A stretch of DNA of 64,000 nucleotides from Apostichopus japonicus (GCF_037975245.1 NC_092566.1:4342001-4406000); one strand, 5' to 3'. Numbered from the stretch's first letter, positions 36,341 to 49,352 are shown. Notes: generated by a model not told the origin, from the letters alone. Made by a program: numbers and translations.

Positions 36341-38276
36341 CCATATATATACACAGTATCTTTATATTCTCCCGTTAATTTTCTAAAAAATCTGAAACAG
36401 TGGGAATCTCTCGATAACATGAACATGATTAAATCCTGCAATGAGAATAACCTTTCCAATATAAATTCAGGGGTATACATAAATATGCAGTCCAGATCCT
36501 AGTTCTTGTGCTTTCGAATAACTGATCCAGTTCTTAGTTCTCCAATACAAAACTGATCTGTGATCTGGGAAAATTTTTGGGGGACTTATTCCCCCCAGTG
36601 ACTTCATCAGTCACAAGAGAGATACCCAAACCAGGCATCATATCGATTTGAAGTCATGCTGGATTTCCAAGTTGACCTAGATATAATTCCAAGATAGATT
36701 TATCGCGCTCCATACACAATTGCCTTCAGGCAGGAATATTTCTTGATTGGCCGCAGCAGAAAGCAAAATGAATGTTGGTATGATTCATCCGTAATAACTA
36801 AAGAAAATATTATTCTGCGTGGCAGAGAAAAATTAATTAATTTAAGTGAACTTGAATGAAGGCGAAACAAATAAATAAAAAGGAAGGTTAAACCATGTTT
36901 TATTACATGTAAACAGTCTCTGGGAATATATATTTAGCCCTTGACAGTTTGAAAGGTGTTTTATCGTTAAAGCAAGATTTAATATACTTTAAGCTGTGTC
37001 TAAGCTGTCTTTTGTCAATTTTAAAGTAAATTTGAAGATTCCCAAAGTAGAGATTGCTCAATTTTTTCATGAAATGAGTGAATTTACGAGTATAAACAAC
37101 CTCTTCAGACTGAATCTAAAAAAAATTGTCATGCAAACTATGATGAGGTTTCCAGTGGCCAAATGTTTGTCATACTCCACATGCACTTTCTCTCGTCGAA
37201 TTCCAATTTGATTTAATTTCTGCATTTAATATCATAAACCAAGGTGCTTCCACACTTTCAAACCCACACCAAAAAAAGATATTTAGCAATAAAGTAGCTA
37301 CAGTATAGACTTATATATGCCTCAGATTACACCATGTCACGTCTATAAGAAAAATAAAACAATTAAAATATAAAAAAATTAAAATTAAAATTCATTTTGT
37401 TAAAGATCGATCTGAAATGGCCATCAATATGTAGAATTAGCTCATGAACGGGTAGCTAAAATGGTCAAAGTTTAACTTTTGTGGCATTTTTAGAACATTT
37501 TATCACGCTGAGACAGTCCAATCAACCGCTCAATCTTCATCATTCATCTTTCATAGAGTAATATTAGTAGAAAAGTACATGTATCGATTTTCAACTTCCA
37601 TAAAGATGAATGTTTCAGAAACTTACAGCAATTTGATACAAAATTTATTGCAAATTTGTGGACAACATGTTACTTACTGACAACATTTAGGATACTGAAT
37701 GGTTCTACTCAATTCTCAACTGATTCACAGTAAAAACTAACATCTCGAGTGAAATGTATAGTCACCCGAAAAAAATAGTAATTTTTGAATCTTTGTTTTC
37801 TAGCAAATTAATATTCATCTGTAGTAGGAGGAATTTTGGTGACAAAATAATGCATGTGCGTAAACTTGCAGAAAAATGCATGCTTTTGAGAATTCAAATC
37901 ATTTATTTTAACATGCAAAATGTTTCCACAATGTCTTGATGGCATTTAGGGTGATTCACAGTTTTATATAAACTTTGGATCTCATGAAAACCTCAGTCAC
38001 GAGAAAGTAGCACCTTCGGATCCTCATTGCGTGCAGACAATTTCTAGCGTACCATTCATAATCCAATCTGCAGTAAGATAACTGTTATAATTGCAAACAC
38101 TCGCTGTGCATTAGAAATAAAGCATATATCAAGTTGGTTAGCATCATAATTGATCTCTAGAGTAAGGCAAAATATGTCACCATAACAGAACTAGTATTGT
38201 TCGATACAGGTAAAAAACGGCTACAGTGAAATTATGACCTTCCTTACCGGTTTAGAACCTCTGGACATACAATCAG

Positions 38277-38526
38277 CGTCCATAGCCTAGTTGGTTAAGG
38301 TGTCTATTGCGGGAGGCGCGGGTTCGAATCCTGGTGGGGGCTGAAAGTTTTGTCACTGTTCTGGATTTTCCAACTCATTTCAAATTTCAAATATATCTAT
38401 ATATATATAAAGATAACACTTAATACTAACATTATACATATTAATATATATATATATAATTGAAATTGTAGTGAGTTGGAAATCAGAACAGTGAAGAAAC
38501 TTCCAGCCTCCACCCGGATTTGAAAC
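38277..38526. mobile_element. Inverted pair of tRNA-SINE-like arms around an AT-rich loop
   Basis: The left part carries a perfect A box TAGCCTAGTTGG and B box GGTTCGAATCC. The stretch 38321-38393 recurs as a diverged reverse complement at 38456-38525, separated by about 62 bp of AT-rich loop. The right arm lacks the A-box half. Seen directly; the origin by inverted insertion of two SINE copies is inferred. Confidence 0.65.
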
Positions 38527-39302
38527 TTTTAATAAGACCCGATGTTGCACATTGCCATGTGTCAATCGATTGTGCTGTCTGTAAGTTCAAGCACAGCAAC
38601 CTATATAATGTTCCTACAGTACACGCCGCTTACAAATGGCCCTTCTATCCCAAAATGATATTATACCTAAAGCTACATATGAATGCCCATATGAAATTTC
38701 CTGTCATGGTGACATGACCTTCTGTAATTTTAAAAGTGTTTTCTTTCTTTCTGTCTGTCTGTCTTTTATATATATTTTAATTAATTTTTTTAAAGGTTTC
38801 TATTTATGCAACTTTAAATAAATAGACCAACTTAAACCGAAGCTTTGGTACATTTCTTTGCATGCATGTCATGGTTTCCGAGGACACCCAGACAGGATTT
38901 GTGTGCATAAACTTCATACAAAATCAAATCTAAGCAGTTTGAGACCAAACTAACCTAATATCACACGTCGGAATTGGTACAATCAATAACTTTTTTGCAA
39001 TGCTAGAAGGCCGCTGTGGCGTACAATTAGATCAGCTGATGGCTCAGACGGTAAGAAGTGTCCGTTAACGTGTCACCGTAGAAACACCGTAGAAACACCG
39101 TAGAAACAGTATCACACATGCCCATTTTGCTTTTTACAATTTAAATTGGCTTAAACTTCTCTCAAAGCCGAGCTGGCCGAGGGCTGACCGGAAGATTGAT
39201 CTGCAGCTTTGATGTAGCAAAATGTAATTTAAAGGATAGAAAAATAATGGATGGTGTCAATTCATGTATGTACTTATTTATGTAAAACCAGTAAATATAC
39301 TG

Positions 39303-39306
<4 letters not shown>

Positions 39307-39376
<70 letters not shown>

Positions 39377-39495
39377 CGTATATATATATATATATACGTA
39401 TATAAATATAGATATATACGTATATATATATATATATACGTATATATATATATATATATACGTATATAAATATAGATATATATATATATATAAAG
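39307..39495. repeat. Long AT microsatellite interrupted by ACGT
   Basis: About 190 bp of (TA)n with regularly spaced TACGTA interruptions. Reading frames here are simple-repeat artefacts. Other AT tracts occur at 51876-51917, 57221-57286 and 63937-63964. Confidence 0.9.
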
Positions 39496-40676
39496 AGAGA
39501 TATATATCTGTATCTATATACGGCATTAAAAGTACAAGGTAACACACAGTGCAGAAGTGAGTTCAATAAAATATATTATGACTTTTGAAATGAAATAAGT
39601 TTTTTTTTTAAGTTAGTTTTCATATATAGAAAGAACTTGGCCTGGCAAAATATGGAACAAAAAACTAAATGTACTTTCACTTTGGTAACATACTTCAATA
39701 TGGAAAACTTAAGAACTTTAAAAGAGGGCATTGATGACATACTGTAATTGTCACAAACACTACCTAGCTCTCAGCGTCTCCAGACAATTAAATTAAATTT
39801 GAAAATTATTAAATTTCTCATAAAAACAATTTGAACATATATATAAAAGCTGCATGCATTCATACATATTTTTAAATATTGATAAAAAAAATTAAAATTT
39901 CTACCAATATTACCTTTATTTCTTGTACCTATCTGCATTTAAAAGAAATGACGAAGCTACATTGATGTAACTCCTCACATACAGTATGATTGACATGATG
40001 GAAATCAAAATGGTGATAAGACTAGTAAAAGAACAAATTCCAACGACAAATAATCAAATAAAATTATAAAAATTAAAAAAAAATCACTTGTTCTTTTTTT
40101 GCATTATCTAAGTAGAAATTAATCTACTTACAAGTCATATTTCACAAAATTTAGAAAATATTTAGAAAAAACTTGTAGATTTCTATCTGTTTCAAATGTT
40201 TGGAACATATTCCTCGCTTTAAAAGGACACCCCAGCTCAGAACCATGTTATTTTTTCTGATTCCGAGTCACCGACAGGAGACAGGAGTCCATGCAGCAGA
40301 AGAAAAAAGTGATCCTATCTCTTTCATCTACCCATACTAGAAGTATCTTTATAATTAATTTCTAGTTGAATAAAAAAAATTACTGAAAGGTTATAGATAT
40401 TTTACTATATACAATTATTTTCCAACATACTTTCTTAACACACACACACACTCACACAAAAGTATCCGGCCAGCTTGGTATTAATGACTCCTCGATCCGA
40501 TAATGAAAGATCGACACGACGACGACAAAATGCAAACGATGATATCAAATACAAACTTTTAATCATTAACGATGGAAATAACTCCACACAGAACAAACTT
40601 CATTCCCCCCTGAAAAGATAAAGCACTTCCATGTCTGCAATATCACAATCGACTCTGCACGGCAAACTGTAATTAC

Positions 40677-40729
40677 CGGTTGCCGGAGGAAGCCGCACGA
40701 CATCGATGGCGGTCTTTGACGTAGAACCG
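40677..40729 (-). other. Candidate upstream exon of STOML1 (unproven)
   Basis: 53 nt with an acceptor ATTCTGCTTGCAG and donor G|GTAATT. It is CpG-rich, unlike its surroundings. One frame reads GSTSKTAIDVVRLPPAT and ends in phase 1, which would join in frame to the acceptor at 34934. Another frame would make a short upstream ORF. It could be a 5' UTR exon, an alternative N-terminus, or chance. Confidence 0.3.
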
Positions 40730-42223
40730 CTGCAAGCAGAATTACGAGGATGTTATTCCAGGACAAAGGGATAGATCAACAGACTTGATGCTGTCACACG
40801 CTTTTTCTTTTCCCTTTTGATCCTATCCCTGTTCTTTTTTCCTTTTCGTTTACATAAACCCCTAGAAGTACAAGTAATTAGCTCACTATGCTGGTTTGCG
40901 CCACTTCGGATGCTGACGGCCGCCGAGAGTGTACCGCCTGTTATGATAATATACAGAGTATCACATCTGACAGTCCATAAATGTTTTAAGACTCGTCTAT
41001 ATTGCGCAACTACCAAACCAATTAGCGGTCTGACAGTAAAGATGATTTGAAAATATGTTTTTTTTTATTGCATGGCTACCGTCTTTCATCACGCGGAGCA
41101 CCTCCAGCCCAGACAGCTAGCTCTCACCCCGGTAATCAGCAAACATCTAAGCCACTAGTTTACGGATCCGAGTGATAAAACAATATGGATCAACAAAGTA
41201 CACAACTATGGGAATTATACAGTATATTTATATATCAGGGATGAGCCTGGGGTAACAAAAAAATAACAGAATTTTGCAAAACTTGCGGTATAGGTTCCAG
41301 TTTGCGTATGCTATAGTGTGTTAGGATAATAGTTTTTGTCCCCGAGGTAGAAAGAAATCACGGAAAAAGCTCATGTGTGATATATATGTAAATGGAAAAG
41401 AATATCCAATTTGAGGGGGAAAAGTCAAAGGTGAAAATACACTCCGACACTTAAAATGGACTGTCCCATGGGGGTGGGGGGGGAATGTGTCATTAAATCG
41501 ATCCACACCAGGTTTTCTCTCTTCTCTTCAATTAGGACGCATTTCCACCGTCAAGGAAGGGTTGAGATTTTATAATGAATCGTGGGATTTGGTCGACAAC
41601 GAAAGGAAAACGAGGCGAGAGTTACAGTAGAACCACTCAGGTTCCTATTAATCTGCTTATGTCAGAGAGGGTGGCACTTAAAAAATGAACTTGGCACTTT
41701 AGGCAGGAAATGATGAAAATGAATTATAATCTGAAATTTGAAGTGTGTCAATTCCCAGATGCTTTAGTGCGAGAAAGGCATTGAATACTGATATTTTATG
41801 TACGTTCTTGCAAGGTAAAAACTAGGAAGGATTTTGACGAGATTTTGACGGTAGTTTATGTGCAGCCAAGCAGAGGGAAACCAAAATCTCTTCTTTCCTT
41901 GTTAAGGCAAGAAAGGGTTTCCATGGTGATCAGAAACAAAAAAATACTTTGAACTATAAAAATTTTGGCTCATGGAGGCAAACCTTTATAGATGTATGCT
42001 GAAACAAAAGCTGGTGAGATATTCCAAACTTTTACACTTCTTGTTGAAAATAGTATGTTCTTTGCAATTTGTGATCAACACCGGCAGTAAGAGTGTCAAA
42101 GATCATCTGGAAATTCTGAATATCTTGGATTACGAAAAAGTTTTCTAGCTATGCTCAGTAATATGAGTAGTTATAGGATAACTGCCAGACATATTTACTT
42201 TTCTTGTTATTAACATACTGTCA

Positions 42224-42529
42224 TAATAATAATAATAATAATCAGCAATATTTTTACGACGCTTAAGCAACCACAAATGTGGGAGAGAGCCGCAAGGGCG
42301 TATGAATTACAACTTACACGTCCGGTGGCTACAAATTCAACATTTTAACTCAAAATTTGGAATCTTTTTAATTTAGAAATTCATTTCAGATGGGAAAACT
42401 GTAGACTGCTCTGTGATGAAAAAACCCACTGTACTATGACCCGGCCGGGTATCGAACCCGGCACCTCCTGAATGCTAAGCCTCATTGCTTCAAATGCCAC
42501 CGCCTTTATCCACTCGGCCACAGCACCAT
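42224..42529 (-). mobile_element. tRNA-derived SINE, family B, copy 2
   Basis: Minus-strand copy: the head is at 42529 (GGTGCTGTGGCCGAGTGGAT) with B box GGTTCGATACC, and the (ATT)n tail is at 42224-42243. Co-linear with the copies at 31636 and 44368 over the full length. The head is the closest to a functional tRNA of the three. Confidence 0.87.
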
Positions 42530-43189
42530 CATTAATCCAAATGCATGGAATGGAATCATTCTATTTGCTGTATGGTAACCATTATTAAGATTAAATGAGA
42601 AAATTTAGAGGTATTTTAGAACTGCTCTATGACACATGATGGATTTGTATTGCTAAAACATCTGTCTTTGGATGATACGATGATGCATATATAGTAGATT
42701 GGATGTTGTAAGTTACTTACAATTGTGTTGTAATGTATTTCAGTTCGTTAAATATAATTATCAATGAATGAAACCAAAAGGTGTATTGCCTTGTGTCTTG
42801 ACACCATCACAGTGTTGGCTTTACTATGTGGGTGTATCTGACAGGAAGTGCATTTTTCCATGAACAAAATCAATTTCCTCTACATGAATGCTTCACAGAC
42901 AAAAAAACACTTCCAACGAATATCTGCTGGCGGGAATGTTGATACGTGAGTGGTTCTTGAACTTGTGATCATGCATAAGCATCGATCGCGACAATTTTGT
43001 AGTGTTGTGTTGCATTTTCATAAATATGGAACGTAACTGTACACATATATGTGATGTATAGTGGTAAATTCATGGGATGTTTATTTCGATCCCGACAATT
43101 TTGTTGTGATGTGTTGAATATTCATAAATATGGAACTTTACTGTACACATATATGTGATTTATAGTGGTAAATTGTTAGGATATTTATT

Positions 43190-43345
43190 TTGTAATTTTT
43201 AGGATGCAATATTTTTAGGCTGTATTATTTTTAAGCTGTAATAATTTTAAGTTGTTATGTTTTATGCAATTTTGTGTAGTGCTTTGAGATCATTCTCTGA
43301 TGTAAAGCGCTACATAAGAATAAATTATTATTATTATTATTATTA
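43190..43345 (+). mobile_element. LINE-like 3' tail with (ATT)n
   Basis: GTAGTGCTTTGAGATCATTC then GTAAAGCGCTACATAAGAAT run into ATT repeats. The GCGCTACATAAG block is also found in modified form at the tail of the family A SINE at 20572-20940, as expected if that SINE borrows a LINE 3' end. Confidence 0.45.
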
Positions 43346-43481
43346 AATTCAGGATAGTAAAGGCAAATTCTTTAAGGGATACTGGTGATGACGATCTCAC
43401 CGATTTTGCTCATTGATTTAGTTCTATCCTTCAGCTATGTGATTTCATCGATGGTTTACTAAAATTCGGCCAGAAATAGAG

Positions 43482-43780
43482 AGATTGTGTAAAAGGAAAG
43501 TGGGCCTGACGTTTTGATCCTAGCAGGATCTTCTTCAGAGGCTGAATGACAAGTAACAGAAACTACAAGGGACAAAATATAAGCACAGAATACAGATATG
43601 TTAATGAGCAGGGTGAACACAAAAGAGATTGATGTAAGAGGGTTAGTTGACAAAGAGTGGAGAGAAGAAAGAAACCAACAGGGGGAAGAGGAGAGGTCGG
43701 AGTAAAGGGACAAAGAGAGGATTAAGGGAAGAGGGTAGGGAATAAAATGTCAGGCCCACTTACATTTTACACGTTCTCTC
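43482..43780. mobile_element. Inverted-repeat element with hammerhead-like motif
   Basis: Arms: 43482-43515 (GTGTAAAAGGAAAGTGGGCC then TGAC) and 43744-43779 (GTCAGGCCCACTTACATTTT then ACAC). Just inside the left arm, the minus strand reads CTGAAGAAGATCCTGCTAGG then ATCAAAACGTC, a stem-loop (GATCC/GGATC) with flanks close to the hammerhead ribozyme core. Such motifs are known from Penelope-like retroelement termini. The right flank recurs at 8951-9060. Confidence 0.55.
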
Positions 43781-44367
43781 ACACAGGCTCTTTAGTGGAC
43801 ACACAGTTTGCTAACTGTTTTTGTTCTATTTTTATTTTGCAAATAGAGAGGTATTATACTTGTAAAGGTCAGGAGTCAAACTGCCATGCAAACAAATATA
43901 TATAGAAACAGCTCGTGGCACTTTTCTCAGGGATCTAAGGGCACTATCTGATATTAAGTAATTGGTGCCATTTGGTTCCTAGTCCTTGCTTATTTTCGTC
44001 CTTTGGGTGTTACCTGTACAGGTTAGTTCTTAAATGTATCTAGTTGCCTTTCATAAACAATAGTCCACTTCTCAAACAGATTTTGAGTCTTTGGTTATAA
44101 GCATTCTCAGTTACATCTAATTGACAGGTGTCGGTTGATTCTTAAATGGTCTCCATCACAGCTTTCCAAACATGCTGTAACATTGTCGAATGTAACGGTG
44201 CACCTACATGCAATAAATCATTGGTAAGATGTAAAGTCATCTGTTATGATTTGATGGGAGAGCAAAAAGTATGATGCAAGTACAACCGATAGTTTTTAAG
44301 TACAATACTCAGTCCCAACGTTTCTGAATCAATTTTGTTTCATCATTTTCACTTTAGGAGATCAATT

Positions 44368-44676
44368 TCTGGCCGAGTGGAAAAAGGCGGTGGCATTTGA
44401 AGGAACGAGGCTTAGCAATCGGGAGGTTCCGGGTTCGATCCCCTGCCGGGTCATAGTAAGGTGGGTTTGTTCATCCAAGAGTTAATCTACAGTTTTCCAA
44501 TCTGAAATGACTTTCTAAATGAGAAAGATTCCAAATTTGAGTTAAAATGTTGAATTGGAAGCCACCCGATGTGTTATCCCTAGTAATCCCTTAAAGCCCT
44601 TGCGGGTTTCTCCCACATTTGTGGTGGCTTAAGTGTCGTAAATGTAACTGCTGATTATTATTATTATTATTATTTC
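44368..44676 (+). mobile_element. tRNA-derived SINE, family B, copy 3
   Basis: The 5' end is slightly truncated (starts TCTGGCCGAGTGG). B box GGTTCGATCCC, same body blocks and the same (ATT)n tail. Three copies in 13 kb with identical architecture define a family. Confidence 0.86.
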
Positions 44677-45296
44677 TAGCCTTAAAAAAAGCTGTGGATT
44701 GATTTACTCCTGGACGGTATATATCCAGTAAGAGTAGCTTGAATTATTCCCAGCCACCTTCCTGACCGGTTACAATCATTATCAGTATTTTCTTATCAAC
44801 CTGATATAATCACACTAGTACATCAACAACTTGAGCAGTGCACAATAAACTGCATAACAACCGAGTCTGCAAGGTGGCATACTCCTATTAGAGTCCATAC
44901 TGTATCAATCAACCTGGATGTTCTGGTTCAGGAAAATTGCCGAAGATGCAGTAGGAGAACATCGTTTTTGATATGTTATCAATCAGAGTCTGTTTTTTTC
45001 TTCTTGATTTGCAGGTGGAAGAGCATGAATGGAAGTACATGTGGTACAAAAATTGGGTCAATTAAGGCAATTTTTAGACTCCTTTAGGCCTCCCAGGGAG
45101 CAGCGGTACAAAACTTGTTTACTACTGAGTGAAGAGGTTTGTTTAAAAGTGACGTAAACTTCAGGCTCGGATAGCAGATATCTTCATGGTCATGATACAG
45201 AAAATTGATGGTGCCATGGAAGGCCAACTTGTCAGCTATCCGGTGATGGGTAGCGTTTAGCTAGTGAAAACTTCTGTCTAGACTTAGAGACCACAT

Positions 45297-45684
45297 CAGT
45301 GGCGGAGCGTCTATACAGTCAGAGGGGGCGGATGCCCTGACGGATTCAAATGGACTGCTGGCGCCCTTTTCAGCTTTTTACCACTTTTTACTTATTCGCG
45401 ATTATTGACTTTTTTATTGCGCTCTCAAATACCTATTGACATTTGTCACATTTTGTTGGTGTAATTTTCTGACAAAATGGCGATGACACCTATTTATTCT
45501 TCGTTTATTTACAAATTAGCAAGGCCCGGAAAGAGTCATTTCCGGGGATCTAGGGAGTATCTTTACTCAAAAAATTTCTGTATGCTCCGCGCCAACCTGC
45601 GGTGGCGCTCCGCTTAGATAGTGTCGATAGCGCCCCTACAGACCATTCTCGCCCCCCTGACCAATACCCCTAGCTCTGCCACTG
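45297..45684. mobile_element. hAT-type MITE, 388 bp, diverged member of the same family
   Basis: Ends CAGTGGCGGAGCGTCTA and CTAGCTCTGCCACTG with perfect TSD GACCACAT (45289-45296 and 45685-45692). The shared core is GGTGGCGCTCCGCTTAGATAG. The 5' half is different from the other members. Confidence 0.92.
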
Positions 45685-47069
45685 GACCACATTACTTTTG
45701 TGATTTAGTATGTAAGTCAAAGGGGCTTTTAATACGCGTATGCTACCTGCAAAGATACCAGAGAATGAGGCTCCCCAGCCATGCCAAAAAAGCAATTGAG
45801 GGCACTGTCATAACAGTCCTTATCTATTTCCGCGAAACTCGAAATGCGTGTAGATCTATCGTAACAGTATTATAGACAGCATTATATACCAAACAATATC
45901 ATTCGTAATTATAGAATGAGAGATCTTTTGAAAAATATTTTTGAACTTTCAAATCAAACTAGAATTTTTTTTTTTCTAAAGATTTTTGTTTTCGTTCCGA
46001 CTACACCAACTACACAAGTGGAACCTTGAACTAGCCAATCACCCAGCGAGTCTGCATTCGAGTTCATCCTGCGTGATTTTTGCATGTTTTGTGGTTACTT
46101 TCACATGATTGCGTTACTTTGATTCAGAGATCTGTAAACAGTACAGATTAACACACACATTGGAGAGTACCATTAATCTGTCTCGGCATTTGTTTTCTTT
46201 ACACTCCCCCCACCTAACTTTACGAACTGTCAACCGACTAAATACCTCATATAGCTATCAACTGTATCAGAACACATTTATCACCAGGATGTTGACCTTT
46301 GAGATTACTTTACAGTAAACTTTATAGCCACCATCTACAAACACTCCATCTCATTCTTGCCATTGCGATTGAGGGTTGGCATCCGGATGGTGGAAAAGTG
46401 ATTATTGAGACGCAGACCCGAAGATGAAAAATGAGTTTTAATCAACGAAACAGTGTAACATATTATAATTTATTGTCAAATTCCTATTTGAGAGTCGTCA
46501 GCGATCTGCCGTCACGGAGCAGTCAGCTGAGATGTCACATTCCTCTGTAAGTCGCTCCTGAATACACAATGCTTGTAATTTATTATTTCAAGGGGGAATG
46601 TTTTTCCAAATCCATTCGTTTTGACACCTTGAAGGTTCTAACATGCAGCAAACTTCCGAGGCAAATTTTGGTGGGTGTCGGTATTATAATGTCCCTTTCA
46701 CCTCGTCGGGGGAAAAATGGTACAGATGACAAATATTTTGTTACTCTATACGCAACCGTACAGTAAATATAAATTTAACTGTCGTTTCTTTTTCTGTTTA
46801 TGTGTATAGGCGTTTATTATTGGGCAGGTTTTTGGAGGTTATTCGTAGGAGAGAAAGGTGGGAAATGGGAGGTGTGAAAAGTGAAATTAATGTAATGGTA
46901 AGGACATTAAGCACATGCCTCCTCCTCCCTCAAAAATATGAAGAAAGACAGTGACACGTTTCATTCTATTAAAATTTCAGAGTAACTTGATCCTCTTGCA
47001 GACAATTTTGTCCTTGAAAACACTACCACAGAATAAGAAAATTTCTGAGAATGCTGAAGCTTTAGGGGG

Positions 47070-47333
47070 CAGGCGCGTAGCCAAGGTGGGTGGGCGAAGG
47101 GGGGGACCGCCCCCTTCACCCTTGAGCATATTTTTTTGTGATATCACTAGTAATTTCAATATAAAAAATGCTTAGATGCAACTGACAAGGCCTGGGAAGT
47201 GCCATTTCCAGCAATCTGGGAGGCATTTTCAGCCAAAATTTTCTTGTACGCTTCGCGCCATGGTGGCGCTACGTTTAGATAGTTTGCCAACAGACTTCGC
47301 CCCTCCCTTGGCAAATTCCTTGCTATGCCCCTG
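47070..47333. mobile_element. hAT-type MITE of the CGCGTAGCC family, 264 bp
   Basis: Ends CAGGCGCGTAGCCAAGG and CCTTGCTATGCCCCTG. The flanks TTAGGGGG and TAAGGGGA match at 6 of 8 bases, so the target duplication is decayed. The core is nearly identical to 34360-34670, with a deletion near the GCGCCA block. Confidence 0.88.
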
Positions 47334-49310
47334 TAAGGGGACTTCTCTCACCTTGGCTGAAATGGTGGAGTACTTATAATGGCATGCAAAGTAAAAAGTA
47401 AAAAGTAAATTTATAGCAAATATTTACAGAAAAGACAAACATATTGTATCCTAAAACATCCTATACAGAATACGCTAAATAAAATGAATACGCTATTCAA
47501 AACTTGAAAATGCTGTCCCAACAAACCTTCCCAAACACATTCCCACATGAAAAGGATACTGATCAGTCTGTGCACGATAATTTCAATTAGTATTTCCTAC
47601 TTCTAAAACACCATGAAAAGGCCTTGAAAAGTCCAGTTCTGAAGGAATTGAAACCAAAGAAAAATCCGAACTCTGTAAGCACTTTGGGTGGTAGAATGAG
47701 AAGGGAGGGCATTGACCGGAGCGGTCCAGACATAGAGGGCTCACAGTGTTAAAAGATTACCAGTTCATTCTAGGCATGTTAGAACGAGAGTGCTGAGGTT
47801 GTGATGAGACAGGTAAGCCAGGAGTGAAGTAAATATTACAGAAAAGACTAACGTAATCATCCTATACATATGCAGTACAGTATAGCAAACTTAGACATCA
47901 CTTCAAGAATTGGTAAAGTTATCATTTTACCCCACATTATAATTAAATGCCTTAATTTAAACAACTTAGAAGACTTAAGTGTAATATACTGTAACTATAC
48001 ATCCTTTAAGATCCTATAAAAGAATATTTAAAAAAAAATGGTCATCTACTTCAGAATCTATCGCTTCCACTTGCTGTTATGCTCAGAGACCTCTTCCTGG
48101 CCAGCTCACTTCAAGAATTGAGGGGTTGTCTCTATGTTTGACAGGTTATCGTTAACCACGGTAATATCGTGATGCGCCTTGAGCACTGTTATCTGTGGAT
48201 ATGTCTGTGCCTAATAAATCCACAATATCATTATTAATATTATTCACTTTAATTTGACCCTCAATATAAAACCTTATCACTATTCTTCAAACCATTTGGA
48301 TTAGTTTGTGCAAAATGTTCCACATTCAAAGAATACCTGTTGAAAAATTTGACTTTAATTTTATTATCAGTCTAACGATATAATGTAGAGCTCAGTGCAA
48401 GCTACTGAAGAAAGACATCAATCACAGACCTTACACTTGCTGTACTCTTGCCAATCTTCCCCCCTCCCTCCACCACATCAAAGATATTTGACTTTCAAAT
48501 CCAGGTAGAAACTAGCCGTTACCTATACTGCATACAGATTGTACGCGATACCTGTTTTTCTTGAGGTTTTGAGGGGAAATTTTGTTTCCTCTCGCCTGAA
48601 GGTGACCCAATTTCGAGGCAGAGCGAAGCGGGACGAGGGAGAATGGAAGATAAGTAATAATAAACGGGCGAAGTTTACAGTCTGTGGGGCACTTCAAATG
48701 GGTTATCTGTATTAAATGACAGAAACGAGAAATCTAGATGTCAACCTAATCTTCCATTCGACCTGAAACAGAATTGATATATGGTAACAGGATTTCGATT
48801 AACCCGCTCGCATCTCCTGACAAACTTTTAACTCGATAAAAATGAAGTTAAAAGAAAGTTAACAAAAAAAAAGGTCTTTCCACTAAACTACCCCGTCGTC
48901 GGAAAAACGTGTCAGATCCAATTGGCAAAGACAATATGAAACGGTTGCTTTTTCGACGGGAAATGGCAGAACGGAAGAGACGAGCGCATCGATGCGTTTA
49001 AATTTGAAAAGAAGTGTGAGGCCATACATGGACTGAAATCGAGTCTGCCGAGGAGAAATGTTTTCCCGTAGATCGTACATGGAATGTTGGCAGTAGTAAT
49101 CACATTAATATCTGGCATCCGGAATTCTATCAAATTTGAAAAAAATCAATTTCTTTAAAATCTGTCGTCAGCTGCTACAGTAGGTTTTAAACTAACCACA
49201 GATGATTTAATGAATACAGGCCTGGAGATGTGCTGTCGAATTCATTTGAGCTGGAGCTGCGTCTTTGGTTTTGTTAAACCAGAAGAGCTGTTTATAGTTG
49301 CCAAAGAAAG

Positions 49311-49352
49311 GTATACCAGGGAGTTGTTCCATAACAACTCCCTGGGTATACT
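49311..49352. repeat. Near-perfect palindrome
   Basis: GTATACCAGGGAGTTGTT, a 4-base spacer CCAT, then AACAACTCCCTGGGTATAC. Arms pair over about 18 bp with one unpaired base. A relative, CCAGGGAGTTGTTATGCAAC, lies at 30234-30260. Confidence 0.8.

Larger units (their letters stand above)
34935..38276. other. Upstream region of STOML1, no exon established
   Basis: Apart from a possible SINE head at 35378-35450 and the 185-bp duplication at 36030-36340, nothing is recognisable. The STOML1 promoter should lie here or further up, but I find no clear TATA, CpG cluster or first exon. Confidence 0.5.
38530..42223. other. Non-coding region with AT microsatellite
   Basis: The AT satellite at 39307-39495 and the candidate exon at 40677-40729 are the only distinct items. 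Other open frames lack coding features. Confidence 0.55.

Noticed and set aside
39162-39566. 134-codon frame rich in Ile/Tyr
   Set aside because: Translation of an AT microsatellite.
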